Assembly (NCBI GenBank): GCA_963739345.1
Contig: CAVUAA010000001.1
Coordinates: 1 to 64,000, forward strand
DNA length: 64,000 nt
Direction: 5' to 3'
From: CAVUAA01 sp963739345
GTDB taxonomy: Bacteria; Chlamydiota; Chlamydiia; Chlamydiales; JAFEGQ01
Below the pieces are notes generated by a model. The model was not told the DNA's origin. It did no database searches and saw only the letters and a list, made by a program, of their open reading frames with translations. Positions 49,171 through 57,874 of this stretch are shown one piece after another. Within the stretch, counting starts at the first letter, position 1; each line of letters starts with the position of its first letter. Made by a program: the position numbers and the translations under genes.

Positions 49171-50487
49171 ATGACTGACAAGAAAGTTTTTGTGATCGAC
49201 ACCAACGTTTTCCTGCATGACCCAGAGGCAGCACGCAAGTTTGAGGGGCATGATATTGTGGTGCCTGTGACGGTTCTCGAGGAGCTCGACACGATGAAAC
49301 GGTTCCGGGATGAGCTGGGCCGGAACGCTCGTGCTACGATCCGCTTCTTTGATTCCCTCCGCGTCCTCAACACAGGCAATTTGCACTCTGGAGTGAGGAC
49401 GGAGTCGGGTTCGACGATTCGCATTCAGCTGGAGGTGAAGGGGGCGGCGGCAACGCTCGGTCTCGATCCGAAGATCGCCGATAACCGGATCATCATCGCC
49501 GCCCTCATCGTGAAGCAGCAGAACGATCAAGTGGTGTTTGTCTCGAAGGATTTTGGAGCGCGGGTGAAGGCGGAGGCGGTTGGCCTCGAGGCGCAAGACT
49601 ATGAAGAGTTGAAGGTCGAGTTCGATACGATGTATCGGGGGTTGCGCCATGTGGAGGCAACCAAGCATGAGATCGATCTATTCTTTAAGGATGGGGGGAT
49701 CACGCTCGAGGCGATCGGGGAGGAGAATTGTCGCCCCAATGAGTATGTGCTGATTCACGGGCCGGAGCGGTCGTCGGCGGTGGGCAAATATAATGCGAAG
49801 ACGGAAAGGGTGGAGTCGCTGATTCAGCTCTCTCGTGATATTTGGGGCATTCAGCCGCTCAATGTGGAGCAGCGGTGTGCGATTGATCTTCTTTTACGCG
49901 ACGATGTCAACCTTGTCTCGTTGATGGGCCCCGCCGGCACAGGAAAGACCCTCATGGCGTTGGCTAGTGGGCTGCGGAAGGTATTCGATGAGAATGTCTA
50001 TTCACGCATCTTAGTCAGCCGTCCAATCATGCCGCTTGGCAAGGACATTGGCTACCTTCCGGGGACGAAGGAGGAGAAGCTCTCCCACTGGATGCAGCCA
50101 ATTTCAGATAACCTCGAATATCTGTGTGAGTCTAATGGGACAGAGCCGACCGATACGTTGCGTTGGGTGATGGATAGCAACAAGATTGAGATGGAGGCGG
50201 TCACCTACATCCGGGGCCGTTCCCTTCCAAAGTGCTACATGATCATTGACGAGGCGCAAAATCTCACTCCTCACGAAATTAAGACGATCATTTCACGAGC
50301 GGGAAAGGGGACTAAGGTGGTTCTCACAGGCGACCCCACCCAGATTGACAACCCCTACTTGGATAAAGATTCGAACGGCCTCACCTTCACGATCAATCGT
50401 TTTCAGGATTACAGCCTCTTTGGACACATGTTCCTCGAGAAAACTGAACGGAGTGACTTGGCTGCCCTGGCTGCTGAGATAATGTGA
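49171..50487 (+). CDS. phoH: PIN-PhoH family ATPase/ribonuclease
   Basis: 438 residues in two domains. The N-terminal PIN nuclease domain (about 1-140) has VFVIDTNVFLHDPEA, LEELDTMKR and ADNRIIIAAL, giving the acidic metal residues. The C-terminal PhoH helicase-like ATPase has Walker A SLMGPAGTGKTLMALASG, Walker B KCYMIIDEAQNLTPHE, and sensor TGDPTQIDNPYLD. Such PhoH2 proteins couple unwinding to RNA cleavage. The ATG at 49171 follows TTGGAGGG; an upstream in-frame start at 49150 would add seven residues without a ribosome site. It is followed 72 nt later by the CT017-like gene. Confidence 0.92.
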   Translation: MTDKKVFVIDTNVFLHDPEAARKFEGHDIVVPVTVLEELDTMKRFRDELGRNARATIRFFDSLRVLNTGNLHSGVRTESGSTIRIQLEVKGAAATLGLDPKIADNRIIIAALIVKQQNDQVVFVSKDFGARVKAEAVGLEAQDYEELKVEFDTMYRGLRHVEATKHEIDLFFKDGGITLEAIGEENCRPNEYVLIHGPERSSAVGKYNAKTERVESLIQLSRDIWGIQPLNVEQRCAIDLLLRDDVNLVSLMGPAGTGKTLMALASGLRKVFDENVYSRILVSRPIMPLGKDIGYLPGTKEEKLSHWMQPISDNLEYLCESNGTEPTDTLRWVMDSNKIEMEAVTYIRGRSLPKCYMIIDEAQNLTPHEIKTIISRAGKGTKVVLTGDPTQIDNPYLDKDSNGLTFTINRFQDYSLFGHMFLEKTERSDLAALAAEIM

Positions 50488-50559
50488 TTCGGGCTTGGCC
50501 CAAAATGGTGGCGGCGGGTAAGATCTGGGGAAAGTTGTCCACTCGAAGGAGTTCCTGCA

Positions 50560-51885
50560 ATGAGACGTTTAGTTGTCGCACTTTCACTGTTAGCTGTCCC
50601 CGTATTCGCCGATGGTTCGCCTGAAGAGGAGATCGTTGAGGCGGCACCTACTGTGTCGCACAAAGAGGGGAGGTTCCAGCCTTTCACCGGACGAGTGAAG
50701 GGAGCAAGGGTGCGGATGCGTACACAGCCCGATCTTGAAGGACACATTGTTCGTGAACTTGGCAAAGACGATCTGCTGGTTGTAGTGGGTGAGGCGCACG
50801 ACTATTTTGCGGTGCAGCCTCCTCAGGATATGAAAGCGTATGTCTATCGCACCTATGTGTTGGATGGCGAGGTGCAAGGAAGTCATGTGAATGTGCGGCT
50901 TGCACCCGACGTTGAAGCGCCGATCATCGGTCAGCTCAATACGGGTGACAGGGTACTGGGCGAAGTGGTGATGGAGAGCAACCGATGGTTACAAGTTGCA
51001 CCTCCGGAGGGAGCGTGCTTCTTTGTTGCTAAGGAGTTTTTACTAGAAGCTGGCGGCCCCGACATGATTGCCTCCCATCAGCGGAGATCTAAAGAGGTGG
51101 GCCATTTGCTCAACTCTGCTTATCTGACGAGTCAGGCGGAGCTGCGCAAGCCGTTCCAAGAGATCGATATGGAAAAGGTGACTGCCGGTTTTAACCGAGT
51201 GGTTTCTGAGTATAGCGAGTTTGAAGACTATGTAGCGAAGGCGGAGAAGGTGAGTGGACTGGCTCAAGAGCTCTACCTGCAGAAGAAGATTGCCTTCTTG
51301 GAGGCGCATGCCGACGAGTCGACCGTCTCTTGGGATGGGCGGGGCACTGCGTTGACCGCTGATCTTGAAGAGTATCACCGACGGTTGAAGGGGTTTGAAG
51401 AGGAGCTTGAGCTCGAGGCGCTTGTCGCCGCGGAGCCCACCATTGAGGTGATTGAGGCGACAGAGCTCAACTATACTTTTGAAGAGGCTGATGTGCTGAC
51501 GACAGCCATCCCAGACCTCGGCCAGCCAAAGCTACTCGAGCAGCCGGCTGACCTGCCGGCTAAGATGGCCCTCTGGGCCCCCGTCGAAGAGTCGCTCTAC
51601 CACCTGTGGGCGATGGAAAATGGTGAGCGCTCCATGCCTGAGTTCTACGCCGAGCAGGAGATTCGGTCCAAGGTGCTTGAGGGGATTGTGGAGGCGTATG
51701 GCCGCCCGGTCCAAAACCGTCCTGGCGACTTCATGCTTCGCGTGAACAACCGCCCTGTGGCGTTCCTCTACAGCACCAAGGTGGACTTGGCTAGCCTAGT
51801 CGGTGAGAAGGTGAAGGTGAAGGCGGTCGAACGCCCTAACAACAACTTTGCCTTCCCTGCCTACTATGTAGTGTCAATAGGCTAG
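50560..51885 (+). CDS. Exported tandem SH3-like protein (chlamydial CT017-like)
   Basis: 441 residues with a signal peptide (MRRLVVALSLLAVPVFADGS). Two bacterial SH3-type repeats follow (about residues 45-100, VRMRTQPDLEGHIVRELGKD; and 108-165, VNVRLAPDVEAPIIGQLNTG). A long helical, Glu-rich middle and a C-terminal strand-rich domain (DFMLRVNNRPVAFLYSTKVD) complete it. SH3b modules bind peptidoglycan or proteins in the envelope. Placement after phoH matches the chlamydial order phoH-CT016-CT017. Two terminators follow. No catalytic motif is seen. Confidence 0.8.
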   Translation: MRRLVVALSLLAVPVFADGSPEEEIVEAAPTVSHKEGRFQPFTGRVKGARVRMRTQPDLEGHIVRELGKDDLLVVVGEAHDYFAVQPPQDMKAYVYRTYVLDGEVQGSHVNVRLAPDVEAPIIGQLNTGDRVLGEVVMESNRWLQVAPPEGACFFVAKEFLLEAGGPDMIASHQRRSKEVGHLLNSAYLTSQAELRKPFQEIDMEKVTAGFNRVVSEYSEFEDYVAKAEKVSGLAQELYLQKKIAFLEAHADESTVSWDGRGTALTADLEEYHRRLKGFEEELELEALVAAEPTIEVIEATELNYTFEEADVLTTAIPDLGQPKLLEQPADLPAKMALWAPVEESLYHLWAMENGERSMPEFYAEQEIRSKVLEGIVEAYGRPVQNRPGDFMLRVNNRPVAFLYSTKVDLASLVGEKVKVKAVERPNNNFAFPAYYVVSIG

Positions 51886-51908
51886 GTCTTACCGATCCCA
51901 ACCTTCCA

Positions 51909-51937
51909 AGGCCAGCACCCGCGTGCTGGCCTTTTTC
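51909..51937 (+). terminator. Rho-independent terminator after the SH3-like gene
   Basis: AAGGCCAGCAC and GTGCTGGCCTT pair around a short CCGC loop and run into TTTTT. The same stem, with a different loop, recurs at 52481-52508. Confidence 0.92.
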
Positions 51938-51942
51938 TATTC

Positions 51943-51978
51943 AACCCGCTGCTATTCAGCGGGTTGATCTATTTTTAT
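51943..51978 (+). terminator. Second hairpin terminator
   Basis: CAACCCGCTG pairs with CAGCGGGTTG around CTATT, followed by an AT-rich TCTATTTTTAT tract. It probably backs up the terminator 6 nt upstream. Confidence 0.75.
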
Positions 51979-52059
51979 ATCTAAACACGATTAGACACCA
52001 ATATTAATATTATACGCTATAAATAAGTTATAGTTTATTCAGACAGGAGAATTGTTAAT

Positions 52060-52458
52060 ATGGTCGAAAATACTAATAGACTCGGAAATTCCACGGTTAA
52101 ACTTAACGTGAGGAGGGACGCTCCGCCGAAGCCGAATCCGGTCCGCAAGCTTTCCAATATCACCAGTCGCTTTCTGAACTTGGCTAAGCAGAAGGGTATG
52201 ATTCTCAACCGAGCCTATAGCGGTCGTCTCCTTGAAGTGGACAGCTACCTATTACACAAGATTGATGCGGCGCGCCACTTGAAGTTACCCCGCGATCTGC
52301 ATGGCCTGGCCAAGCAGACGTTTCTGAAGGGCACCGGAAAGCAGTTGTGGAGCCTGATCAAGTCTTCTAAGAATCTTACTGAAGCGCTCGCGGCACGGCA
52401 GAAAGGCGATGCGAATCTCATCGCCGATATCCTAACCATGATTCATCAAAATAGCTAA
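52060..52458 (+). CDS. Small basic hypothetical protein
   Basis: 132 residues, rich in lysine and arginine, starting MVENTNRLGNSTVKLNVRRD, with helical segments ITSRFLNLAKQKGMILNRAY and TFLKGTGKQLWSLIKSSKNL. A ribosome site (ACAGGAG) and an AT-rich promoter-like region (51980-52045, TATTATACGCTATAAATAAG) precede it and its own terminator follows, so it is a single-gene unit. No signal peptide or known domain is seen. The basic charge would suit nucleic-acid binding or secretion as an effector; neither is shown. Confidence 0.65.
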   Translation: MVENTNRLGNSTVKLNVRRDAPPKPNPVRKLSNITSRFLNLAKQKGMILNRAYSGRLLEVDSYLLHKIDAARHLKLPRDLHGLAKQTFLKGTGKQLWSLIKSSKNLTEALAARQKGDANLIADILTMIHQNS

Positions 52459-52480
52459 AGCCCGCCGACCTCAATCTTCT

Positions 52481-52508
52481 AAGGCCAGCACGCAGGTGCT
52501 GGCCTTTT
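52481..52508 (+). terminator. Rho-independent terminator
   Basis: AAGGCCAGCAC and GTGCTGGCCTT pair around GCAG with a trailing TTTT. The stem is identical to the one at 51909-51937. Confidence 0.9.
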
Positions 52509-52553
52509 GACAAGCTGACGGCAACTGGATCTTAGCGGCCGGGAGAGGCGTGT

Positions 52554-53591
52554 CTATAGCCATCTTCGACGGCGGAACCAGTAGAGCATGCCAAGGCCAA
52601 TGCAGATCATGAAGCCGATGACGGCGGGGTAGCCGTAGCGCCATTCAAGCTCGGGCATGTGGACGAAGTTCATCCCATAGATACCGGTGATGAGGGTGAG
52701 GGGGATAAAGATGGAGGCGATCATGGTAAGGGTCTTCATGATCTGATTCATGTGGTGGCTCATGGTGGAGAGGTAGAGGTCGAGGATCCCCTTGGTCATG
52801 TCGCGGTAGACGTCCAGAAGTTCTGCCACCTGAAAGATGTTGTCCTGTAGATCTTTGAGATAGACTTTGATCCCTGCGTCAAAGAGGGGAGATTCGAGTT
52901 GGGATAGGGTGGCAATCACCTCGCGGAGGGGCCAGACCGACTTGCGGAGGACAATGATCTCCTGACGGAGTCGGTGGACTTCGTGGGTGGTTTTGCTCTC
53001 TGGGCGGTCGGGCAGCTCGGTCTCTATGGTTTCAATCTGGTCCTCCATCCTCTCAAGAGAGAGAAAGTAGCCGTCAACGATGGTGTCGAGGAGGACGTAG
53101 GCGAGGTAGTCGCTGCCGAGGCGGCGAATCCGATTCCGTTCATGGTGCATTCGAGTGAGGATGGGGGAGCGGGGGCTTCGGATCCGTTCACGGATGGAGA
53201 CGACGGTGGTGGGGAGGAGGAGGATGGAGACCTGTTCGAGCTGCCCCATCTCTCCAGGAGTGGGACTTTGAAGGACGATGTACATGTAGTGCTCGAACTC
53301 TTCAACCTTTGGCCGTTGATCGCCGTTGACGATATCCTCAAGGGTGAGAGCGTGAATGCCGAACATTTCGCCAAGACGTTGGATTGCAGCAACCGGTTGG
53401 CCGCAGACGTCGATCCAGGTGGGGGTGGGATCGTCTGTGAGAGGGAGGAGCTCCTCAACACTCTCCACCGTGCGTTGATCCACTCGGTCTGCAAGATATT
53501 CGTAGACGGTGAAGGTGGGTTCGGCCATCGCCGTTGGGGCCGGAGCCTCACTGCCTCGTCGAATTAGCTTTTGTCTCAGAAGGCGCCGCAT
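52554..53591 (-). CDS. corA: CorA-type magnesium/cobalt transporter
   Basis: About 345 residues. The large N-terminal cytosolic domain (TFTVYEYLADRVDQ to TVVSIRERIRSPRS) leads into the long stalk helix and two C-terminal membrane helices. The first helix ends with the diagnostic YGMN motif (LITGIYGMNFVHMPELEWRY), and the second is YPAVIGFMICIGLGMLYWF before a basic tail. CorA forms pentameric Mg2+ channels. The start is either the GTG at 53600 or the ATG at 53591. It begins at the stop of rmuC (TAGTG), so the two are one transcript. Confidence 0.93.
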   Translation of the reverse strand: MRRLLRQKLIRRGSEAPAPTAMAEPTFTVYEYLADRVDQRTVESVEELLPLTDDPTPTWIDVCGQPVAAIQRLGEMFGIHALTLEDIVNGDQRPKVEEFEHYMYIVLQSPTPGEMGQLEQVSILLLPTTVVSIRERIRSPRSPILTRMHHERNRIRRLGSDYLAYVLLDTIVDGYFLSLERMEDQIETIETELPDRPESKTTHEVHRLRQEIIVLRKSVWPLREVIATLSQLESPLFDAGIKVYLKDLQDNIFQVAELLDVYRDMTKGILDLYLSTMSHHMNQIMKTLTMIASIFIPLTLITGIYGMNFVHMPELEWRYGYPAVIGFMICIGLGMLYWFRRRRWL

Positions 53592-53599
53592 GGTTTTCA

Positions 53600-54769
53600 C
53601 TATACCTCTGCAGCGGCTTCCGTGTCGAGCTCAGGAGCTTGGAGAGGGCGAGGGGTTTGATCGACAGTGGGGAGGACGTCGAGGGTAGAGGAGCCACGGT
53701 CGAGGTGTTGGAACTCGCGCGCCTTGGGGAGGACCCGCCGCTCTAGGGAGCCGACGGCCTCGTTATACGCCTTGTTTGCGCTCTCGAGAGATTTACCGAC
53801 GCGGGCGAAGTGGGTGCCGACGGAGCAGAGTCGTTTGTAGAGCTCGCGACCCATCTCAGAAATGCGGTGGGCGTCTCGAGAGATAGCCTCCTGCTTCCAG
53901 CCGTGGAAAACGGCGCGGAGGATGGCGATGAGGGTGGTGGGGGTGGCGATGATGACCCCTTGCTCGGCCCCCGCCTCGATGAGGGTGGGGTCTTGGGATA
54001 GGGCGGCGGAGAAGAAGATCTCGCCGGGGAGGAATAGAATAACGAATTCGGGCGTTTCCTCGAAGTGGTCGGTGTAGGCGCGAGAGGCCAGAGCGCGGAC
54101 ATGCAGGCGGATTTGGTTGGCGTGCTTGCGGAGGAGTTCTGTACGCACCTCTTCGTCGTCGGTGTCAGATGCCTCGAGATAGGCATCAAGAGGCACCTTG
54201 GCGTCGACGATGATTTGCCGGCCAGCAGGGAGGCGAACGATCATGTCGGGTCGCTTTCGACCGCCGTCGGCAGTCTGCTGTTCGAAGAAGTCGCAGTGGT
54301 TGAGCATGCCGGCCAGCTCGACCACTCGTCGAAGCTGGATCTCTCCCCACCGGCCTCGCACGGTGGTTGACTTGAGGGCAGAGGAGAGCTTGGTGGTTTC
54401 CTTTTGCAGCTGCTGCTGTAGGCCCATCAGGGAGGAGAGTTGTTGGCGGAGGGAGGCGTGCGATTCAGTCCGCGCCTTCTCAAGGTGAGAGATTTTGCTC
54501 TCAAACTTCTCTAGCGAGGCGTGGACAGGTTTGACCAGCTGGTCGATGCTAGCCTGCCGTCTCTCTAGATCTGCGCGGGCGCTCTCCTGAAACTTCTCGA
54601 GATTGGTTTGGGCAAGATCGAGAAAGCTCTGATTGTTTTGGGCGAGAGCTTCGGAGGAGAGGGCCCGAAACGTGTCTGTGAGTTGTTGCTTCTGCCTGTG
54701 CATCACCACCCAGGTGAGAACAACGCCAACGGACAATCCAACGAGAACGGCTACGACTTCCATGCACAT
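53600..54769 (-). CDS. rmuC: DNA recombination protein RmuC
   Basis: About 390 residues. An N-terminal membrane helix (VVAVLVGLSVGVVLTWVVMH) is followed by a long coiled coil (about residues 40-150) and the RmuC nuclease-like domain. That domain has STTVRGRWGEIQLRRVVELA, RPDMIVRLPAGRQIIVDAKV and EFVILFLPGEIFFSAALSQD. RmuC limits inversions at short inverted repeats, relevant in a genome this rich in palindromes. It is the CT825-type gene, normally near htrA and pssA in chlamydiae. Three in-frame ATGs (54790, 54769, 54763) could start it. Confidence 0.93.
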   Translation of the reverse strand: MCMEVVAVLVGLSVGVVLTWVVMHRQKQQLTDTFRALSSEALAQNNQSFLDLAQTNLEKFQESARADLERRQASIDQLVKPVHASLEKFESKISHLEKARTESHASLRQQLSSLMGLQQQLQKETTKLSSALKSTTVRGRWGEIQLRRVVELAGMLNHCDFFEQQTADGGRKRPDMIVRLPAGRQIIVDAKVPLDAYLEASDTDDEEVRTELLRKHANQIRLHVRALASRAYTDHFEETPEFVILFLPGEIFFSAALSQDPTLIEAGAEQGVIIATPTTLIAILRAVFHGWKQEAISRDAHRISEMGRELYKRLCSVGTHFARVGKSLESANKAYNEAVGSLERRVLPKAREFQHLDRGSSTLDVLPTVDQTPRPLQAPELDTEAAAEV

Positions 54770-54808
54770 GATTATCACTGATGTTTCCATTGATGCAAAG
54801 TTTCATCC

Positions 54809-54839
54809 TTGACTTTCGAACATTGCTTCATGCTATCTT
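54809..54839 (+). promoter_or_regulatory. Candidate lexA promoter with possible LexA operator
   Basis: TTGACT (54809-54814) and an extended -10, TGCTATCTT, lie upstream of the lexA ATG at 54871. The interval holds CGAACATTGCTTC, a partial match to the CGAAC-N4-GTTCG LexA box of Gram-positive bacteria. Autoregulation is plausible but the match is weak. Confidence 0.4.
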
Positions 54840-54870
54840 AACTCCGCAGCGTAACAGTGGGAGAGCGCAC

Positions 54871-55491
54871 ATGAAAGGCATGACCAAACGTCAGAGAGAG
54901 ATCGTCGACTACATCCAAGGGTACATCTCAGAACGTGGATACTCACCCAGCTATCGGGAGATCATGCGCCATTTTGGTTTCTCCTCCCTTGGTTCGGTCT
55001 ACAAGCACATCAGCGTCCTGAAGCGGCGAGGCATTCTCAACGCTGAAAAGAACAGCGCTCGCTCGGTTGTCCTCGCGGCGCCCCCTGATGCCCCCACTGC
55101 GGGCAGTGTGGTTGAGCTACCTTTCCTCGGCATCATTGCAGCCGGCATTCCTATCGAGACCTTCCCTCAGGCGGGCAGCATCACCATTCCTAGCGGCATG
55201 GTTGCCAACCCTAAGAAGAGCTATGTTCTCCAGGTTCGCGGTGAGTCGATGATCGACTACCACATCTGCGATGGCGACTTGATCATTGTGGAGGCGACCT
55301 CTCAGGCGCGCAAGGGAGAGACCGTCGTCGCCCTCATTAACAACACAGAGACCACCCTCAAGCGCTACCATCCTGAGGGCGATTTTGTCCGTCTAGTCGC
55401 TGGCAACGCGGCGTTTAAAGACATCACCGTTCCCAAGGATGCACTGCAAGTTCAGGGTCGTTTCATCGGTCTCGTCCGCCGCGCTGCGTAA
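54871..55491 (+). CDS. lexA: LexA repressor
   Basis: 206 residues, standard length. The N-terminal winged helix reads MTKRQREIVDYIQGYISERG and then SPSYREIMRHFGFSSLGSVY. The self-cleavage site is Ala91-Gly92 in FLGIIAAGIP. The catalytic serine is Ser126 (VRGESMIDYHICDGD) and the lysine is Lys164 (NTETTLKRYHPEG). All residues for RecA-stimulated autoproteolysis are present, so this should be a functional SOS repressor. It is divergent from rmuC (80-100 bp apart). The bioF gene starts 3 nt after its stop, so the biotin genes may share its promoter. Confidence 0.95.
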   Translation: MKGMTKRQREIVDYIQGYISERGYSPSYREIMRHFGFSSLGSVYKHISVLKRRGILNAEKNSARSVVLAAPPDAPTAGSVVELPFLGIIAAGIPIETFPQAGSITIPSGMVANPKKSYVLQVRGESMIDYHICDGDLIIVEATSQARKGETVVALINNTETTLKRYHPEGDFVRLVAGNAAFKDITVPKDALQVQGRFIGLVRRAA

Positions 55492-55494
55492 ACG

Positions 55495-56556
55495 ATGGAA
55501 CTCTGCGGCGCCCGTCGCCGGGTGATCCGGACGGCCGAGCCGGTCGGACGCGGTCGACTCTCACGTCGGGGACGTGAGCTCGTCGATTTCTCAAGCAACG
55601 ACTATCTAGGATTGGCCGGCGATTCTCGCCTAGCGGCCGCGAGCTGTGAGGCGATTGAGCGGTGGGGCGTCGGCGCCCGCGCCTCCCGGCTAATCAGTGG
55701 TTCTCATCCGCTCTATGAAAAGGTCGAGGAACGGCTGGCAGAGTTACTTGGAGCGGAACGGGTTCTGATTTTTAACAGCGGTTTTCAGGCCAACTGCACT
55801 GTCCTTCCTGTGCTGGTTGAAAAGGGCGGGGTGCTCCTGCTCGACAGAGCCGTTCACAGGAGTTTAGTGGAAGGAGCTCGTTCGAGCGGTGCGCGGTTGT
55901 TCCGCTTCCGAGACGAGGCGCATCTTGAGAGGCTTCTCGAACAGCACCGGGGGGCCAAACTGTGGGTAGTCACTGAGTCGATTTTTAGCACCGACGGACG
56001 GCGACCAGATTTGGCCGCACTTCGTCGACTGGCCGATCGGGCGGGGGCCCGTCTGCTGGTCGACGAGGCACACGCGTTTGGGATGACTGGCGAGCAGGGA
56101 CTGGGCCTTTGCCGGGACGCCGATGTGACTGTGGGGACCTTTGGCAAAGCGGTCGGTGTTTTCGGCGCCTTTGTGGCTACCTCTGCGGAGCTTGCCGACC
56201 GTCTGGTCAATCACTGTGCGGGCTTGATCTACTCGACCGCACTGCCGCCGGCAGTGTTGGGCGCGGTCGACCGGGCGCTCGAACTCATCCCGGAGATGGA
56301 GGCGGAGCGGCAGGCCGTCCGTGCTCTGGCCTCCGTTTTGGGAGCCAACTCCCACATCATCCCCATTGAAATAGGAACTGATGCCGACGCGCTTGCTGCA
56401 GGAGAGCAGCTGGAGAGGGAGGGGTTTGCGGTGGGTGTGCTGCGCCCCCCAACCGTTCCAGGAGGGCGTGCGTCATTGAGAATCACCTTGTCGGCCCTAC
56501 ATCACCTCGACGATGTGGAGCGGCTAAGAGAGAGAATTGAGCGGTGGTCGAACTAA
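55495..56556 (+). CDS. bioF: 8-amino-7-oxononanoate synthase
   Basis: 353 residues of the alpha-oxoamine synthase family. It joins pimeloyl-ACP (or -CoA) and alanine in biotin synthesis. The PLP lysine is Lys218 in TFGKAVGVFGAFVA. The PLP aspartate is in LLVDEAHAFGMTGEQGLGL. VDFSSNDYLGLAGDSRL and NSGFQANCTVLPVLV are family segments. The ATG is 3 nt after lexA and the gene overlaps the esterase gene by 13 nt. It is slightly shorter than the usual 380-390 residues, mainly at the N-terminus. Confidence 0.94.
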   Translation: MELCGARRRVIRTAEPVGRGRLSRRGRELVDFSSNDYLGLAGDSRLAAASCEAIERWGVGARASRLISGSHPLYEKVEERLAELLGAERVLIFNSGFQANCTVLPVLVEKGGVLLLDRAVHRSLVEGARSSGARLFRFRDEAHLERLLEQHRGAKLWVVTESIFSTDGRRPDLAALRRLADRAGARLLVDEAHAFGMTGEQGLGLCRDADVTVGTFGKAVGVFGAFVATSAELADRLVNHCAGLIYSTALPPAVLGAVDRALELIPEMEAERQAVRALASVLGANSHIIPIEIGTDADALAAGEQLEREGFAVGVLRPPTVPGGRASLRITLSALHHLDDVERLRERIERWSN

Positions 56557-57149
56557 TTTTGCAACACGGATGGAGCTTTGGCTCTGAGTTTTGGCGTCCA
56601 TGGGAAGGGGAGCGATGGACGCGTGTCACTGCTCTGAATCGGGGATACTGTGGAGAGGCTGCTACATCGGTTCCCTCGCGGCTCCCAGGCTGCCGCCGGG
56701 TTGTCGTCGCGCACTCTTTTGGTGGTCACTTGGTGGCCGCTGACTTGCTGGCGACAGCAGACCGTCTCGTTCTGATCTCCAGTTTTGAGGGGCCTCTTCC
56801 GGAGGCGATGCTTGGACAGCTCATTGCCGGGATGGAACAGGATTCCCCAGGTGAGCTGGCCAGGTTTGATGGGCTGTGTGATCTCGATCCCCAGGTTCGC
56901 ACCGGGTTGAATCAGGAGTTGCTGCTGAAGGATCTGTGTGCGATGCGTACGTCTACCCTCGACCTTGAGCGACTCAAGGCCATTCCGGAGATTGTCGTGG
57001 TTGCGGGTAGTCGCGACCGAGTGATCCCATCGGCGCTGAGCAAGCGGCTGCATCGGCGCTTGCCCGGTTCCCGACTGCTTGTTGTCAAAGATGCCGGACA
57101 TGGCTTACCCTCTCTTGACCCCGACACTTGCTGGGAGGTGTGTCAATGA
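56544..57149 (+). CDS. BioH-like pimeloyl-ACP methyl ester esterase
   Basis: 201 residues, alpha/beta hydrolase fold. The nucleophile is Ser58 (VVVAHSFGGHLVA). The acid is probably Asp158 (VAGSRDRVIPS) and the histidine His186 (VKDAGHGLPS), in the order expected for BioH. It begins LILQHGWSFGSEFWRPW, where LHGWG-x2-x3-W occurs in BioH. It lies between bioF and bioC with overlaps on both sides. That places it as the esterase that ends the BioC-primed pimelate cycle. It is shorter than E. coli BioH (256) and closer in size to BioG, so the exact subtype is open. Confidence 0.8.
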   Translation: MVELILQHGWSFGSEFWRPWEGERWTRVTALNRGYCGEAATSVPSRLPGCRRVVVAHSFGGHLVAADLLATADRLVLISSFEGPLPEAMLGQLIAGMEQDSPGELARFDGLCDLDPQVRTGLNQELLLKDLCAMRTSTLDLERLKAIPEIVVVAGSRDRVIPSALSKRLHRRLPGSRLLVVKDAGHGLPSLDPDTCWEVCQ

Positions 57150-57874
57150 AAACGGCTCAGGTGATGGAACACTTTTCGTCCGCTGCGAAGACCTACGACG
57201 ACTGCGCCAACCTGCAACGTCGTGTCGCAGCTCAGCTCGCTCAGCGGTTGCCCGATATCCCTCGGGGGGAGGTGCTGGAGATCGGTTGCGGCACTGGCCT
57301 GTTCACCGACCATCTCTGCCGCCGCTATCCGGATCGTTGGTTGACGATCACTGATGTTTCCCCGGCAATGGTTTCTCGCTGTTGGGGTAAACTCTATCAA
57401 CAGCTTCCAGAGCGAGCTCGGTTTCAAGTGTTAGATGGGCAGGAGGTCAGCTTGGACCGTTCCTTTGCTCTCATCGTCGGTAGCCTTGTGTTTCAGTGGT
57501 ACGACCATCCCCTGATGGGATTGACCCACGCCTATCGGGCGTTGAAGCCGGGTGGCTGGTTGGTTGGTGCTATTCCTGTCGATGGATCGTTTGTTGAATG
57601 GCGCGATGCTTGCCAGCGGCTCGGCCTCTCTTACACCGGTCTCCCTCTCCTCTCCACAGAGGAGATTGCCGGTCACTTCGATATCGACCCCGAAGTGGTC
57701 ACAGTCACCGACCCCTATCCATCAGCGCTCGCATTTTTCCGCAATCTTAAGGGGATTGGGGCGCACGCTTCGGCGCGCAGCCTTGGCCACCAGTTGATAC
57801 AATTGGTGCGGCAGTGGGAAGGGCCGGTCGAGGTGACGTATAAGGTCCTATTGTTGAGGGTGCAGAAGCCATGA
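57146..57874 (+). CDS. bioC: Malonyl-ACP O-methyltransferase BioC
   Basis: 242 residues. A SAM-dependent methyltransferase with motif I VLEIGCGTGLFTDHL and the BioC-like start FSSAAKTYDDCANLQRRVAA (F-x-x-A-A-x-x-Y-x-x-x-A-x-L-Q). The post-motif segment LIVGSLVFQWYDHPLMGLTH corresponds to the BioC S-x-x-x-Q-W stretch. It methylates malonyl-ACP to start pimelate synthesis on the fatty-acid machinery. Its ATG overlaps the esterase stop (ATGA) and its stop overlaps bioD by 4 nt. Confidence 0.92.
   Translation: MKTAQVMEHFSSAAKTYDDCANLQRRVAAQLAQRLPDIPRGEVLEIGCGTGLFTDHLCRRYPDRWLTITDVSPAMVSRCWGKLYQQLPERARFQVLDGQEVSLDRSFALIVGSLVFQWYDHPLMGLTHAYRALKPGGWLVGAIPVDGSFVEWRDACQRLGLSYTGLPLLSTEEIAGHFDIDPEVVTVTDPYPSALAFFRNLKGIGAHASARSLGHQLIQLVRQWEGPVEVTYKVLLLRVQKP

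Noticed and set aside
51909..52508. Duplicated GGCCAGCAC hairpins as a mobile repeat family
   Set aside because: Both are simple terminators with U-runs directly behind genes; the shared stem is short and compatible with local copying.
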